43,424 nt of DNA from positions 1 through 43,424 of the forward strand of contig CAADGU010000382.1 in NCBI GenBank assembly GCA_900696625.1, read 5' to 3'. This DNA is from an uncultured Chloroflexota bacterium. Its GTDB lineage: Bacteria; Chloroflexota; Anaerolineae; Promineifilales; Promineifilaceae. The notes beneath the pieces were generated by a model, which searched no databases, was not told the origin of the DNA, and saw only the letters and a program-made list of their open reading frames with translations. Within the stretch, counting starts at the first letter, position 1. Each line of letters begins with the position of its first letter. The position numbers and the translations under genes are program-made. This document shows, piece after piece, positions 7,951 to 17,048 of this stretch.

Positions 7951-9015
7951 ATGACCACCTATATCATTCGTCGCTTGTTGATTATGCCAATTACCCTGAT
8001 GGGTGTCACCTTTCTCATTTTTGCTATGATGCAAATTCTAGGTCCCGTTGAGCGTTCGGCACTGTATGTGCGGGATGTACCTAAGACCGAAAATCAGATC
8101 AATGCCATTATCCAACGGTATGGCCTGGCCGATCCCGTTCATCTGCAGTATTGGTATTGGCTGGTAGGGCGCAGAGATCCACAAACAGATGAAGTTGTTG
8201 GGGGTATCTTACGCGGTGATCTTGGTTTTTCCCGTACCGGCCGCGAACCAGTTATTGAAATGTTGCAACGGCGCTTCCCCGCCACACTAGAGCTGGCCTT
8301 GTGGTCCATGATACCGATTATTGTCGGCGGCATCTGGATGGGCATTAAGGCCGCCTTGAATCATAATAAACCGATAGACCAAATCTCGCGTATATTTGCC
8401 ACCCTGGGCTGGTCAATTCCCACATTTGTCTTGGGGTTGCTTCTGCTCCTGGTTTTCTACGCCCGTTTAGGCTGGTTTGCCCCCGGCCGTTTATCTACTC
8501 AATTTGCCCTGGAGGTTACCCGTCCCGGTTTTACGCAATATACGAAGATGATGACGGTGGATGCGTTGCTGAATTTGCGCATTGATATCTTTTTGGATGC
8601 GCTCAATCACATGGTGATGCCGATTATTACCCTGGCGGTTATTCAATGGGCGCTTTTGCTGCGTGTCACCCGTTCTTCCATGCTGGAGGAGATGCGGCAA
8701 GATTATGTACGCACGGCACGCTCCAAAGGTCTAAGGGAACGGACAGTGGTGAACCGCCATATTCGTCGTAACGCGCTTATTCCTGTGGTGACTATTGCCG
8801 GGGCGACGCTGGCCGGTTTGATGAACGGCGTGGTTGTCACCGAAACGATCTTTAATTACCCTGGCCTGGGGCAGATGGCGGCGGAAGCAGCCGTCACGTT
8901 GGATGTTATCACCATGTTGGGGTTTGCCTTGTTTAATGGGATCTTGTTTATTGGGGCTTACTTGATAGTAGATATTCTCTATGTGGTGATTGACCCGCGC
9001 ATACGTCTTTCTTAG
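7951..9015 (+). CDS. dppB: Peptide ABC importer permease (DppB/OppB type)
   Basis: The first transmembrane subunit of the importer. The N-terminus TTYIIRRLLIMPITLMGVTFLIFAMM is the classic first helix of DppB-type permeases. There are about six membrane helices, and the ATPase-contact EAA loop reads TARSKGLRERTVVNRHIRRNALIP near residues 252-275. The ending DILYVVIDPRIRLS is typical. Its 354 residues are slightly longer than usual, with a loop insert after helix 1. GAGG lies seven bases before ATG 7951. The 264-bp gap upstream holds two hairpins, so a separate promoter or readthrough must drive it. No ACGGCCGT octamers. Confidence 0.92.
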   Translation: MTTYIIRRLLIMPITLMGVTFLIFAMMQILGPVERSALYVRDVPKTENQINAIIQRYGLADPVHLQYWYWLVGRRDPQTDEVVGGILRGDLGFSRTGREPVIEMLQRRFPATLELALWSMIPIIVGGIWMGIKAALNHNKPIDQISRIFATLGWSIPTFVLGLLLLLVFYARLGWFAPGRLSTQFALEVTRPGFTQYTKMMTVDALLNLRIDIFLDALNHMVMPIITLAVIQWALLLRVTRSSMLEEMRQDYVRTARSKGLRERTVVNRHIRRNALIPVVTIAGATLAGLMNGVVVTETIFNYPGLGQMAAEAAVTLDVITMLGFALFNGILFIGAYLIVDILYVVIDPRIRLS

Positions 9016-9117
9016 TTCCGAAACGGAGTGGCACGGTGGGGACACCGGCCACAGCATAAACATGATGACAAATTGCCGACTGGAAGTCGGCGCTACCCGT
9101 AAAGCAGAGGTGCAGAT

Positions 9118-10182
9118 ATGACAATCAATACCAGTGAGGCAGTAACCCCGGCGGGCAGACCCGCCGGTATTCCTCTGGATGAGGGGTTTTTGCGGCCACC
9201 CAGCCGGCTGGAAAAAGCGCTTGGCCCGGAGTGGGCGCGCCTGATCAGAGGTATATTCACCAACCCACTTTCGGTAATAGGACTGATTATCGTGACCGGT
9301 TTTATTGTGGTGGGTCTCCTGGCGCCTGTTTTGGCGCCGCCCCCTAAACCCGGCGCGAACCCCTATCAAATTCCGCGGGATGGCTTTTTGCCGGAACCCA
9401 AACCGCCGGGCACACCCTGGGTAAAAAACGCGCCTTATTATGTACCTGCCTGGTATAGCCTGACCGGTAATGAGGAGTGGGTGCATTTGTTGGGCACCAC
9501 CGGGGGCCAGTATGACATCTGGTATGCCCTGATTTGGGGAACACGCACGGCGCTGCTGGCGGGCACGGCCGTTGTCGTCGCTTCGGCGACCATTGGTATT
9601 TTAGTTGGCTCAGTGGCCGGTTACTTTGGTGGCCTGGTTGATGAAATGCTGATGCGTATTCTGGAAATTTTTGTCGTCTTCCCCAGTTTGGTGGCCGTAT
9701 TGGTGCTGTCTTCTATTCTGGTGCCTATCTTCGGGCGCAGTTTGTGGCCGGCGATGATCGCCCTGATTGTGTTTGGCTGGATGGGGTACGCCCGTTTATT
9801 GCGCGGTGACATTTTGTCCAATAAGCAACGGGATTATGTGATGGCCGCCAGAGCCAGCGGCGCTAAAGACACGCATATTATCTTGAAACATGTGCTGCCC
9901 AATGCCATGTTCCCCACGTTGGTGTTTCTGTCGCTGGACATGGGGTCAATCGTGCTGAGTTTTGCGGCGCTGAGTTTCCTGGGGGTAGGCGTGGAACCGG
10001 GTTATGCGGATTGGGGGCAGATTGTGAGCTTTGCCCGGAATTACATCGTGTCGCTGGATACCTTCTGGTACGTTATTGTCTTCCCGGCCATCGCCTTGCT
10101 GCTGTATGGACTGGGCTGGAATCTGCTGGGGGACGCTATGCGGGACATTTTGGACCCGAAATTGCGCGGAAAAATTGGGTAA
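9118..10182 (+). CDS. dppC: Peptide ABC importer permease (DppC/OppC type)
   Basis: The second permease subunit. The N-terminal OppC-type segment and first helix (about residues 44-66) are followed by a long external loop of roughly 70 residues. The core then has about five helices and the EAA loop DYVMAARASGAKDTHIILKH followed by VLPNAMFP. The end, NLLGDAMRDILDPKLRG, is the standard family ending. AGAGGTG lies upstream of ATG 9118. A small hairpin (GCCGAC/GTCGGC) sits in the 102-bp gap after dppB. One ACGGCCGT octamer (9565) interrupts a 4.2-kb stretch lacking it. It closes the importer operon, being followed by a strong terminator. Confidence 0.92.
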   Translation: MTINTSEAVTPAGRPAGIPLDEGFLRPPSRLEKALGPEWARLIRGIFTNPLSVIGLIIVTGFIVVGLLAPVLAPPPKPGANPYQIPRDGFLPEPKPPGTPWVKNAPYYVPAWYSLTGNEEWVHLLGTTGGQYDIWYALIWGTRTALLAGTAVVVASATIGILVGSVAGYFGGLVDEMLMRILEIFVVFPSLVAVLVLSSILVPIFGRSLWPAMIALIVFGWMGYARLLRGDILSNKQRDYVMAARASGAKDTHIILKHVLPNAMFPTLVFLSLDMGSIVLSFAALSFLGVGVEPGYADWGQIVSFARNYIVSLDTFWYVIVFPAIALLLYGLGWNLLGDAMRDILDPKLRGKIG

Positions 10183-10213
10183 ACCGGTGATCAGGTATCG
10201 TTAATCGGTACAG

Positions 10214-10243
10214 AGCGGGCTACGTGTAGCCCGCTTTTTTTTT
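10214..10243 (+). terminator. Rho-independent terminator of the importer operon
   Basis: A perfect 9-bp GC-rich stem (10214-10222 with 10227-10235) and a CGTG loop are followed by a run of nine Ts. Confidence 0.92.
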
Positions 10244-10384
10244 ATCTGTTGTATTCCCGGTTTCTTCACGGGTTAGTAGAGAAAGGGTATAGCAGCAGGC
10301 ACACGGCCGTGTAGTACCCCACCCCCTCTTGTTATATGATGACCTCAAATTAGACTGTGTAGTTGCGATGGAAGGAGGTCCATC

Positions 10385-11677
10385 ATGTTACGCAAAACAA
10401 CTTTTCTGCTCATCCTATTCTTTAGTCTGCTGTTCGCTTCGGCCGCTTATGCCCAGGGGCAGCCAGAGCCACAACATACCGATCCCACCTGGCAGGCCAG
10501 CTATTGGAACAACCAGACGCTCTCTGGCCCGCCCGCGCTGCAACGCGCCGAAGCTGATATTAACTGGGATTGGGGAACCGGCTCACCCGACCCAACCATT
10601 ACGCCCGACAACTTCTCGGCGCGCTGGACAAAGGTGATAGACGTGACCGCCGGCAGTTACCGCTTCACGGCCACAACCGATGACGGCATTCGCCTGTGGG
10701 TGGATGATCAGCCCATTATTAACCAGTGGTATGACCACCCGGCGCAGACCTACTCCGAAGATGTGCCGCTTTCAGCCGGTCATCATACCATCAGGGTGGA
10801 GTATTATGAAAATAGCGGTTTCGCCGTCGCCAAAGTTTCCTGGGGGCTAACGCCGATCAACACCAGCGTCTGGCGGGGTGATTATTTTGACAACCAGACC
10901 CTTTCCGGCGCGCCGGTGCTGACGCGCAATGACGCTTTCATTGATTATAACTGGAGTACCGGCTCACCCGCGCCCACCATTCCCGCCGATCACTTTTCGG
11001 TGCGATGGACCCATACACTGACGCTCCCGGCGGGTAACTACCGCTTTACCACCCGCACCGATGACGGCGTGCGCTTGTGGGTAAATGACCATCTCTTGAT
11101 TGACCAGTGGCATGACATGGCTGTCAGTTCGCACAGTGGCACGATTTATGTGGGCGGCACGGCCGTACTCCGCATGGAGTATTACGAAAACACCGGTCTG
11201 GCCGAAGCCCACCTCAGTTGGGAACTGGTCGGCAGCCCGCCGCCGCCCGCCGGAACGGTGATTGTGGATGATCTGGATGCCGGTTTTGTGAAGGGTGGCG
11301 CGGCCAGCAGTTGGCGCACAGAAGCTGAAGGGTACAACGGCCGTCTGCTCTGGACACATAACAACGACACCACCCGCGCCAACTACAACTGGGCGCGCTG
11401 GTATCCGCAGTTAGCCGCCGGGCAGCGGTATGAACTCTTCGTCTACATTCCCGACCGCTTCACCACCACCGCCCAGGCCCGTTACTGGGTTTCCCACCGC
11501 GATGGTTTTACCCTGCGCGTGGTCAACCAATCCGCCTTCAGCGACCAGTGGGTTTCGCTCGGCACGTATACCTTCCGGGGTACCAGCAGCGACTATGTCT
11601 CCCTGGCCGATGTCACCTTTGAGCCGTATCTGTCGCGGCTGATTGCTTTTGATGCGGTAAAGTTTGAAAGGCGGTAA
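10385..11677 (+). CDS. Secreted protein with two PA14 domains and a golvesin-like C-terminal domain
   Basis: The 430-residue protein has a cleavable signal peptide (hydrophobic residues 6-20, likely cut after AYA at 23). PA14 domain 1 spans about 36-155 and domain 2 about 160-283. Each shows the WDWGTGSP/YNWSTGSP turn, then FSARW or FSVRW, a G-YRF-T-TDDG(I/V)RLWV motif and an EYYEN block. PA14 domains are beta-barrels that often bind carbohydrate. Residues about 288-430 (DDLDAGF ... VKFERR) resemble the golvesin/Xly carbohydrate-binding-like domain. No catalytic domain is present, so I infer a surface or secreted glycan-binding protein. GGAGG precedes ATG 10385 closely. It is monocistronic: a terminator lies upstream and a GTGATGC hairpin downstream. 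Confidence 0.85.
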   Translation: MLRKTTFLLILFFSLLFASAAYAQGQPEPQHTDPTWQASYWNNQTLSGPPALQRAEADINWDWGTGSPDPTITPDNFSARWTKVIDVTAGSYRFTATTDDGIRLWVDDQPIINQWYDHPAQTYSEDVPLSAGHHTIRVEYYENSGFAVAKVSWGLTPINTSVWRGDYFDNQTLSGAPVLTRNDAFIDYNWSTGSPAPTIPADHFSVRWTHTLTLPAGNYRFTTRTDDGVRLWVNDHLLIDQWHDMAVSSHSGTIYVGGTAVLRMEYYENTGLAEAHLSWELVGSPPPPAGTVIVDDLDAGFVKGGAASSWRTEAEGYNGRLLWTHNNDTTRANYNWARWYPQLAAGQRYELFVYIPDRFTTTAQARYWVSHRDGFTLRVVNQSAFSDQWVSLGTYTFRGTSSDYVSLADVTFEPYLSRLIAFDAVKFERR

Positions 11678-11690
11678 GAAGAGTGATACA

Positions 11691-11730
11691 TGATGCGTGA
11701 TGCGTGATGGATCTCACGCATCACGCATCA
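11691..11730. repeat. Inverted GTGATGC repeat between convergent genes
   Basis: A perfect 17-bp stem (11691-11707 with 11714-11730) with a 6-nt loop, made of TGATGCG units. The minus-strand stop codon of the SIS-domain gene (11728-11730) lies in the right arm. Confidence 0.85.
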
Positions 11731-12765
11731 CGTCGTCTTCGTCACTTTGTTCAATCCTCGTGGGGCTTCCGTGTTGTAGCCTTTCACGGCCGTCAGCCAA
11801 TAGCTAAACAACTGCCCCGGCACAATGCTCACCAGCGGCGTCAGCCATTCCGGGACATCCGCTGGCGAAGCGATAGGGCTGGTCGCCAGTTCCAGCGCCT
11901 CCGGCTGATCGGAGATGACCAGCAGTTCGGCCCGCCGCTCCTGTACCAGTTTTTGCAGCAGCGCCAGCATATCAGCATACACCGCCCCGCCGGGGGCCAC
12001 CGCCAGCACCGGGAACCCATCCGCCACCACCGCAATCGGCCCATGCCGGAAATCGGCCGACGAGTACGGCTCGGCTACCACGTAGGTCAATTCCTTCAGC
12101 TTCAACGACCATTCAAAGGCGGTGGCATAATTGTAGCCCCGCCCCAAGACCACGCACTGCTGCATATAGCGATAACGGGGCGCACACCGGGCAATATGTT
12201 CATCCTGGCGCAGCACCTGGCGCACCCATTCCGGCAGTTGCGCCAACTGCGCCAGCCGCGCCTCGTCATTCGCTAACGCCGCCGAGAGCATGGCCATGGC
12301 CAGCAGTTGCGTGGTGTACGTTTTCGTCGCCGCCACCGCTTTTTCCGGCCCGGCCTGAATGTCAATGACGTAATCGGCCGTTTGCGCCAGCGGCGAATTT
12401 GGGTCGTTAGTAATTGCCAGCGTGGGGCGACCCTGCCGTTTGCCTTCGGCCACCACGTTCACAATGTCCGGCGATTGGCCGGATTGGGAGACGCCCATCA
12501 CCAGCGCCCCATCCAGCCGGGGTGGGCTGCCATACAGGCTGAAGAGGGACGGCGTGGCTAACGCGACGGGCAAATGGTTATAAGCGCCCCATAGATAGTT
12601 GGCATAACGGGCGGCATTATCGGAGGTGCCCCGCGCGGCCATAAAGGCGTACTGAATCTGGCGCTGCCGCAACTCCTGGGCAATGGCGCGCACCGTTTCC
12701 AGGTTTTTTTCATAACTCAGTTTTAGAATCTCAGGTTGAGAATGGATTTCGTCGTAAAGGGACAT
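11728..12765 (-). CDS. SIS-domain aminosugar isomerase/deaminase (NagB-II/GlmS isomerase-like)
   Basis: The 345-residue protein has two sugar-isomerase (SIS) domains and no N-terminal glutaminase. Domain 1 has ARGTSDNAARYANYLWG at 44-60 and GVSQSGQSPD at 91-100, the phosphosugar loops of the GlmS isomerase half. The second domain follows from about residue 190. Proteins of this form act as glucosamine-6-phosphate deaminase (NagB-II) or related keto-aldose isomerases, releasing ammonia and fructose-6-phosphate. It follows nagA on the same strand at 45 bp, so it is probably the last step of the amino-sugar operon. The start ATG 12765 has no good ribosome binding site. Its TGA lies inside a GTGATGC repeat. 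Confidence 0.87.
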   Translation of the reverse strand: MSLYDEIHSQPEILKLSYEKNLETVRAIAQELRQRQIQYAFMAARGTSDNAARYANYLWGAYNHLPVALATPSLFSLYGSPPRLDGALVMGVSQSGQSPDIVNVVAEGKRQGRPTLAITNDPNSPLAQTADYVIDIQAGPEKAVAATKTYTTQLLAMAMLSAALANDEARLAQLAQLPEWVRQVLRQDEHIARCAPRYRYMQQCVVLGRGYNYATAFEWSLKLKELTYVVAEPYSSADFRHGPIAVVADGFPVLAVAPGGAVYADMLALLQKLVQERRAELLVISDQPEALELATSPIASPADVPEWLTPLVSIVPGQLFSYWLTAVKGYNTEAPRGLNKVTKTT

Positions 12766-12774
12766 GGGTTTCTC

Positions 12775-12829
12775 GTGATGCGTGATGCGTGATGCGTGAC
12801 CGGAAAATCCTCACGCATCACGCATCACG
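12775..12829. repeat. Inverted GTGATGC repeat between nagA and the SIS gene
   Basis: GTGATGC units (12775-12799) mirror 12811-12829, giving a perfect 19-bp stem with an 11-nt loop. The right arm is also the last codons of nagA: its final residues Val-Met-Arg-Asp-Ala and TGA stop are repeat sequence read on the minus strand. Confidence 0.87.
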
Positions 12830-13962
12830 TCATAGACCACGTCGCCATGCACAATCGTCATGGCAACCTGTAAATCAGGCGTCAATAATACCAGGTCAGC
12901 GTCGTAGCCGGGGGCGATGCGCCCTTTTTGTTGCCCCATCCCCAGCAGGTCGGCGGGCACGGCCGTAACCGCAGCCACTGCTTCGGCCAACGTACAGCCA
13001 GTGTATGTGATGAGATTGCGCACGGCCGTGTCCATGCCCAAAATACTGCCCGCCAATGTGCCATCCGGCAAATGGCAGGTCGTCTCATCCACCGTCACCT
13101 GGAAATCACCCAAGTCATACCTGCCGGGTGGCATACCCAACGCCGCCATCGCGTCTGTGACCACGTTCAGGCGGGGGCCAGCGGTTTGCCAGACCAGCTT
13201 CAGCAGTGCTGGATGCACGTGGATGCCATCGGGAATGATGCCAATGGTTACCCGTGCATCGTCCAGCAAGGCGCCCACCAGCCCCGGCTCGCGGTGATGC
13301 AGCCCCGGCATGGCGTTAAACAGGTGCGTGCCGTAGCGCACCCCGGCGGCAAAACCGGCTTTAGCTTCGGCAAACGAGGCCATGCTGTGCCCGGCGCTGA
13401 CGATGACGCCCCGCTCCGCCAACGCCGTGATGACGGGCAGCGCGCCGGGCAGTTCCGGGGCCAACGTCACCAGCCGCACTTGCGTTTCCGGCGACCAGTC
13501 CGCGATGGCGGTTAAGGTGGGCAGTTGCATGTGGTGGGGATTATGCGCCCCCTTTTTCTGCGGATTCAAGAACGGTCCTTCCAGGTGCAGTCCCAATGGT
13601 TCCGCGCCGGTAAAGGTGGACCTCCTTTGCCCCAACGTCTGTTGGGCCATGACCGCTTGCGCTTTTTGCACCGTCGCCAACGGGCAGGTAATCACCGTCG
13701 GCAAAAAACCGGTGACGCCGTACTGCGGCAGCCGTTCGGCCACTGCCCAGATCGTCTCCGGCTGCCGCGTAAAATCCAGCCCAAATGCGCCGTTCAACTG
13801 CAAATCTATAAAACCGGGCACAAGGAAATGGTCAGGCGCGTATACGGTTGCCGGGCTGAGGGAGGGGGGGGACACGGCCGTGATGCGGCCACCTTCCACC
13901 ACCACCACGCCATCTTGAAGTAACCCATCGGGGGTGAGAAGTTGGGCTTGAATGGTTAACAT
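12811..13962 (-). CDS. nagA: N-acetylglucosamine-6-phosphate deacetylase
   Basis: The enzyme removes acetate from GlcNAc-6-phosphate to give glucosamine-6-phosphate in the cytoplasm. It shows [17 protein letters not shown] at 48-64, [17 protein letters not shown] at 124-140 with metal ligand Glu128, SAGHS with His192, GTHLFNAM with His213, DGIHVHP at 245-251 and VTDAMAALG with catalytic Asp270. The 383-residue length is standard. It lies in an operon with the GH3 enzyme upstream and the SIS isomerase downstream, giving a consecutive GlcNAc-6-P to fructose-6-P route. The C-terminal five residues are encoded by the GTGATGC repeat. Confidence 0.95.
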   Translation of the reverse strand: MLTIQAQLLTPDGLLQDGVVVVEGGRITAVSPPSLSPATVYAPDHFLVPGFIDLQLNGAFGLDFTRQPETIWAVAERLPQYGVTGFLPTVITCPLATVQKAQAVMAQQTLGQRRSTFTGAEPLGLHLEGPFLNPQKKGAHNPHHMQLPTLTAIADWSPETQVRLVTLAPELPGALPVITALAERGVIVSAGHSMASFAEAKAGFAAGVRYGTHLFNAMPGLHHREPGLVGALLDDARVTIGIIPDGIHVHPALLKLVWQTAGPRLNVVTDAMAALGMPPGRYDLGDFQVTVDETTCHLPDGTLAGSILGMDTAVRNLITYTGCTLAEAVAAVTAVPADLLGMGQQKGRIAPGYDADLVLLTPDLQVAMTIVHGDVVYDVMRDA

Positions 13963-13969
13963 AACATGG

Positions 13970-14029
13970 AGGTAATTGAGTAATTAAGTAATTGAGTAAT
14001 TGCCAAATTACCCAATTATCCAATTACCT
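13970..14029. repeat. Inverted GAGTAATT repeat between the GH3 gene and nagA
   Basis: Four direct GTAATTGA-type units (13970-14002) are followed by inverted CCAATTA units to 14029. Read on the minus strand, the right arm encodes the last residues (Gly-Asn-Trp-Ile-Ile-Gly) and the TAA stop of the GH3 protein. Confidence 0.85.
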
Positions 14030-15696
14030 TCTACCGGCAGCTTACCTTGAAACGATATTTCCCCCCACAGTGCTGCCGCCAGGGCGCGCATGGCCGGTTC
14101 CTGGATGCTGTAGGTGCAAATGTGGGTGCGGGCGCGAGGATAGGCCGCCAGGTCATACGGGGTGCGCAGGGCAACGGTAATTAGCGGCGCGCCCGCATCT
14201 AACAACACATTCACCAGTTCCGCCTGCGCCGGTTGGCGGGACGCTTCAATGGTGCCCACGATGACCAGATCATACTGCGCCGCCCGCTCGCGGAAGGCGC
14301 TGATGTAGGATTCGTCCGGCTGCTGGGGGATCACATATTCATCCACATACGGGTGGTATTGGCGCAGCGCCCGGCCCAACGTCATCTTTTCCGAGGCGGA
14401 GGTGTCGGCTGGGGTCAGGTTTTGGAAGGTGGGCAGAATAACGGCGATACGGCCGTCTACCGGCACACGCAGCGGCAGCAACCCGGCCGCATCCCGCACC
14501 AGCGTCACCGACCGGTTAGCCACTTCCTGCGCCAGCCGGCGGTGTTCTTCACAGCCAATCACCGTTAAATCGGGCTGTGTTTGCGCCGCTATCCACTGCT
14601 TCAAGGCCAGGATGCGCTGCACCGATTCAAAAGTAGCGGCCTGGCTGATGGCGCCCGCTTCCAGGCCATTGAGCAGGGCGTGATAAGCGGTCTCTTGCGT
14701 GGTGGGATCGTCGGTCATCAACAGTATGTCCACCCCAGCCTGCACCGCCCGCCGCACATCATCGGCTAACCCCGCCCCCTGGGTGATCGCGGCCATATCC
14801 ATGGCGTCGCTGACAATGACGCCCTGGAAAGCCAGCTTCTGGCGCAGCAGCCCTTGTAAGACGGTGGGGGAGAGAGTGGCGGGCAAGACACGGCCGTCGT
14901 GCAGCGCCGGTAAACCCACGTGGGAAGTCATCACCATTTTGGCCCCCGATTCAATGACGGCACGGAACGGCCGTAGCTCCACTTCCCACAACCGTTTTTC
15001 GTCATGTGCCACCACCGGAATACCATGATGCGAATCGGAAACGGTATCGCCATGCCCCGGAAAATGTTTGGCGGCGCTGACTACACCCGCAGCCTGGATA
15101 CCCTGGGCCATCGCCGCCGCCAGTTCACCGACCAGCGCCGGATTTTCGCCAAAGGAGCGTGCGCCAATGACCGGGTTTTGCGGATTGCTGTTCACGTCAC
15201 AACTGGGGGCGTAATTGACATTTACGCCCAATGCGGCACATTCACGCCCCAGCGCCAGCCCCACGCGGAAGGCCAGGTCAGCATCACCCACGGCGCCCAG
15301 CGCCATATTACCGGGGAAAGGAGTCATGGCCGGCCCCAGGGCATTGAGCTGCCCCCCTTCCTGGTCGGCGCAGATGAGCAGCGGCGGCTGCCCGGCAACG
15401 CGGGCGGCCCGCTGCAAAGCGGCCGTTAATTGCCGCACCTGGCAGGGATTTTCCACATTGCGATAACGAAAAAGGGTGATGCCACCTAACGGCCGTGTCG
15501 CCAACCATTGGTACAGGCCCGGCGGCGCTTCCGTGCCCGCAAAGGCCACCAGCAGTTGATACCCCGCCTGGGTGGGGTCATTGGTCGGTGTCCAGGTGAA
15601 CTTTTCTGGCGGTTCCTCTTTTTCCAACAGAAATCTCTTCTCTACCACATCATTCCTAACCAGTGTGTCTGGGTAAACACCTATCATAATGACCAT
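14008..15696 (-). CDS. nagZ: Glycoside hydrolase family 3 beta-N-acetylhexosaminidase (NagZ-like)
   Basis: The enzyme probably releases GlcNAc from chitin or peptidoglycan fragments. It has no signal peptide, so it acts in the cytoplasm. The N-terminal barrel has CADQEGGQ at 109-116 and the NagZ hallmark KHFPGHGDT at 210-218 followed by DSHHGIP with the catalytic-loop His223. The nucleophile Asp297 lies in VIVSDAMDMAAI. A second domain (about 370-562) makes it longer than E. coli NagZ (341) and similar to two-domain GH3 enzymes. Some enzymes with this His loop act as phosphorylases yielding GlcNAc-1-phosphate, which cannot be excluded. The start may be M1 (15696) or M4. It is the second gene of the ROK-GH3-nagA-SIS operon. 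Confidence 0.9.
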   Translation of the reverse strand: MVIMIGVYPDTLVRNDVVEKRFLLEKEEPPEKFTWTPTNDPTQAGYQLLVAFAGTEAPPGLYQWLATRPLGGITLFRYRNVENPCQVRQLTAALQRAARVAGQPPLLICADQEGGQLNALGPAMTPFPGNMALGAVGDADLAFRVGLALGRECAALGVNVNYAPSCDVNSNPQNPVIGARSFGENPALVGELAAAMAQGIQAAGVVSAAKHFPGHGDTVSDSHHGIPVVAHDEKRLWEVELRPFRAVIESGAKMVMTSHVGLPALHDGRVLPATLSPTVLQGLLRQKLAFQGVIVSDAMDMAAITQGAGLADDVRRAVQAGVDILLMTDDPTTQETAYHALLNGLEAGAISQAATFESVQRILALKQWIAAQTQPDLTVIGCEEHRRLAQEVANRSVTLVRDAAGLLPLRVPVDGRIAVILPTFQNLTPADTSASEKMTLGRALRQYHPYVDEYVIPQQPDESYISAFRERAAQYDLVIVGTIEASRQPAQAELVNVLLDAGAPLITVALRTPYDLAAYPRARTHICTYSIQEPAMRALAAALWGEISFQGKLPVEGNWIIG

Positions 15697-15771
15697 TCAC
15701 CCCCTTGCCAACAAACATTGTGTCTTGGCTAATTATTTGGATGGAGATTGAAATAATTTTTCAATCTCCGC

Positions 15772-16917
15772 TCAAATCACCCCTAACTGCTGTTTCAGCA
15801 CCAGCGCCGAAGCGCCCATCAGCACCACATCATCGCCTAACGTGGTGTAGCTGATATGGGTACCGGCAGCCATGGCTGGCAATACCCGCTGGCTGACGGC
15901 CGTTTGCACCCCCGCTAAAAATGGCTCGCCCGCCCTGCTCAACTGCCCGGCAATGACAATATGCCGCGTGTTCAGGATGCCAATGAGATGGGCGACGGCC
16001 GTGCCCAGGTGCGCCCCGGCCTGGTACATAATGGTGTGGATACGGCCGTCGCCGGCCTGCGCCGCCTGCACCACATCTTCCCAGGTAGGGTCGGGCTGCC
16101 CGGTAACGGCCGTGACCTGCCGCAAAATGCCGCGAATACTGGCTACCGTTTCCAGGCAGCCGCGATGGCCACAACTGCACAATTCGCCTTCTTCTACCAC
16201 CGTCACGTGCCCAATTTCGCCCGCGCCAAAACCATCGCCCACAAAAAGCTGCCCATTCAGCACAATGCCCGCGCCAATGCCCCGCCCGGCCTTGATCAAC
16301 ACCAGGTTATCGGTTTCGTGCGGGTCAAAGGAGTAAGAGGCCAGCGCGGCCACATGGCTGTCATTGCCCACGTACACCGGCAGGCCATACTGCTCTTCCA
16401 ACAACGCGCGCAAGGGGAGGTCATGCCAGCCCAGGTTCACCGCATCCAGCACAATGCCACAGGCAGCATCCACCAGACCGGGGGTGCCAATACCAATGCC
16501 CAATAGAGGCGCATTGGTTCGAGACTGTAGCTGGTTGATCAGGTCGTGGACGAGGGTGAGGGCGGCGGCGGCGGTACGGCCGTTTACAGCCACGTCCACC
16601 CGCTGCGACATCTCCCCACGCAAATTCACCAGCGCCCCCCGGAAATAACTGGCGCTCAAATCCAGGCAGAGCAACTGCCGGGCATCCTCTGCCAGTTGCA
16701 GCAGGCGCGGCGGTTTGCCGCCAATGGAAGGGCCGAGGCCCGTTTCCCGCACCAGCCCTTCATCCATCAGGTCGGCCACAATGCTGGAAACGGTGGTGCG
16801 CGTCAGGTTCGTCTCACGGGCAATATCGGCCCGGCTGATCTCCTGCTGCTCATAAATCATCTTCAAAATGAGGCGGGAGTTATGTTGTTTGGTGAGTTGG
16901 TGGGTGGCTTTTTGCAT
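15772..16917 (-). CDS. ROK-family transcriptional repressor (NagC/XylR type)
   Basis: This is a sugar-responsive DNA-binding regulator. A winged helix-turn-helix at about 10-60 (SRADIARETNLTRTTVSSIV) precedes a ROK domain with GIGIGTPGLVD at 140-150, a GND at 184-186, AGRGIGAGIV at 210-219 and EIGHVTV with His237. The zinc cluster CSCGHRGC spans 247-254. The kinase phosphate motif is degenerate (DLSASYFRG instead of DxGxT), as expected for a regulator. It heads the amino-sugar operon and probably represses it in the absence of an amino-sugar ligand. A perfect inverted repeat lies 35 bp before its start. Confidence 0.93.
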   Translation of the reverse strand: MQKATHQLTKQHNSRLILKMIYEQQEISRADIARETNLTRTTVSSIVADLMDEGLVRETGLGPSIGGKPPRLLQLAEDARQLLCLDLSASYFRGALVNLRGEMSQRVDVAVNGRTAAAALTLVHDLINQLQSRTNAPLLGIGIGTPGLVDAACGIVLDAVNLGWHDLPLRALLEEQYGLPVYVGNDSHVAALASYSFDPHETDNLVLIKAGRGIGAGIVLNGQLFVGDGFGAGEIGHVTVVEEGELCSCGHRGCLETVASIRGILRQVTAVTGQPDPTWEDVVQAAQAGDGRIHTIMYQAGAHLGTAVAHLIGILNTRHIVIAGQLSRAGEPFLAGVQTAVSQRVLPAMAAGTHISYTTLGDDVVLMGASALVLKQQLGVI

Positions 16918-16951
16918 GAGTGCCCCAGGTCATCGATCTTTGTAAGTCAAC

Positions 16952-16971
16952 TAAACTTACTAAGAAGTTTA
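16952..16971 (-). promoter_or_regulatory. Operator-like inverted repeat before the ROK repressor
   Basis: TAAACTT and AAGTTTA, separated by six bases, form a perfect 7-bp inverted repeat 35 bp upstream of the repressor start. The size and position suit an autoregulatory operator for a dimeric winged-helix protein. It is the only AT-rich inverted repeat in this gap. Confidence 0.5.
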
Positions 16972-17048
16972 ACAGGCATAACAAAGTGTGTCAATGGAAA
17001 ATGGGACAAATGGGTATGCGGAGTTTTCTAGATACCAGAGAGGAGTTC

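Noticed and set aside
12928-13923. Long plus-strand frames antisense to nagA (up to 195 residues)
   Set aside because: They mirror the GC-rich codon pattern of nagA, lack ribosome binding sites and show no protein-like motifs.
15772-16917. ROK protein as a sugar kinase
   Set aside because: It has an N-terminal winged helix-turn-helix and a degenerate DxGxT motif, so it is a regulator; the true kinase is the separate gene at 17438.
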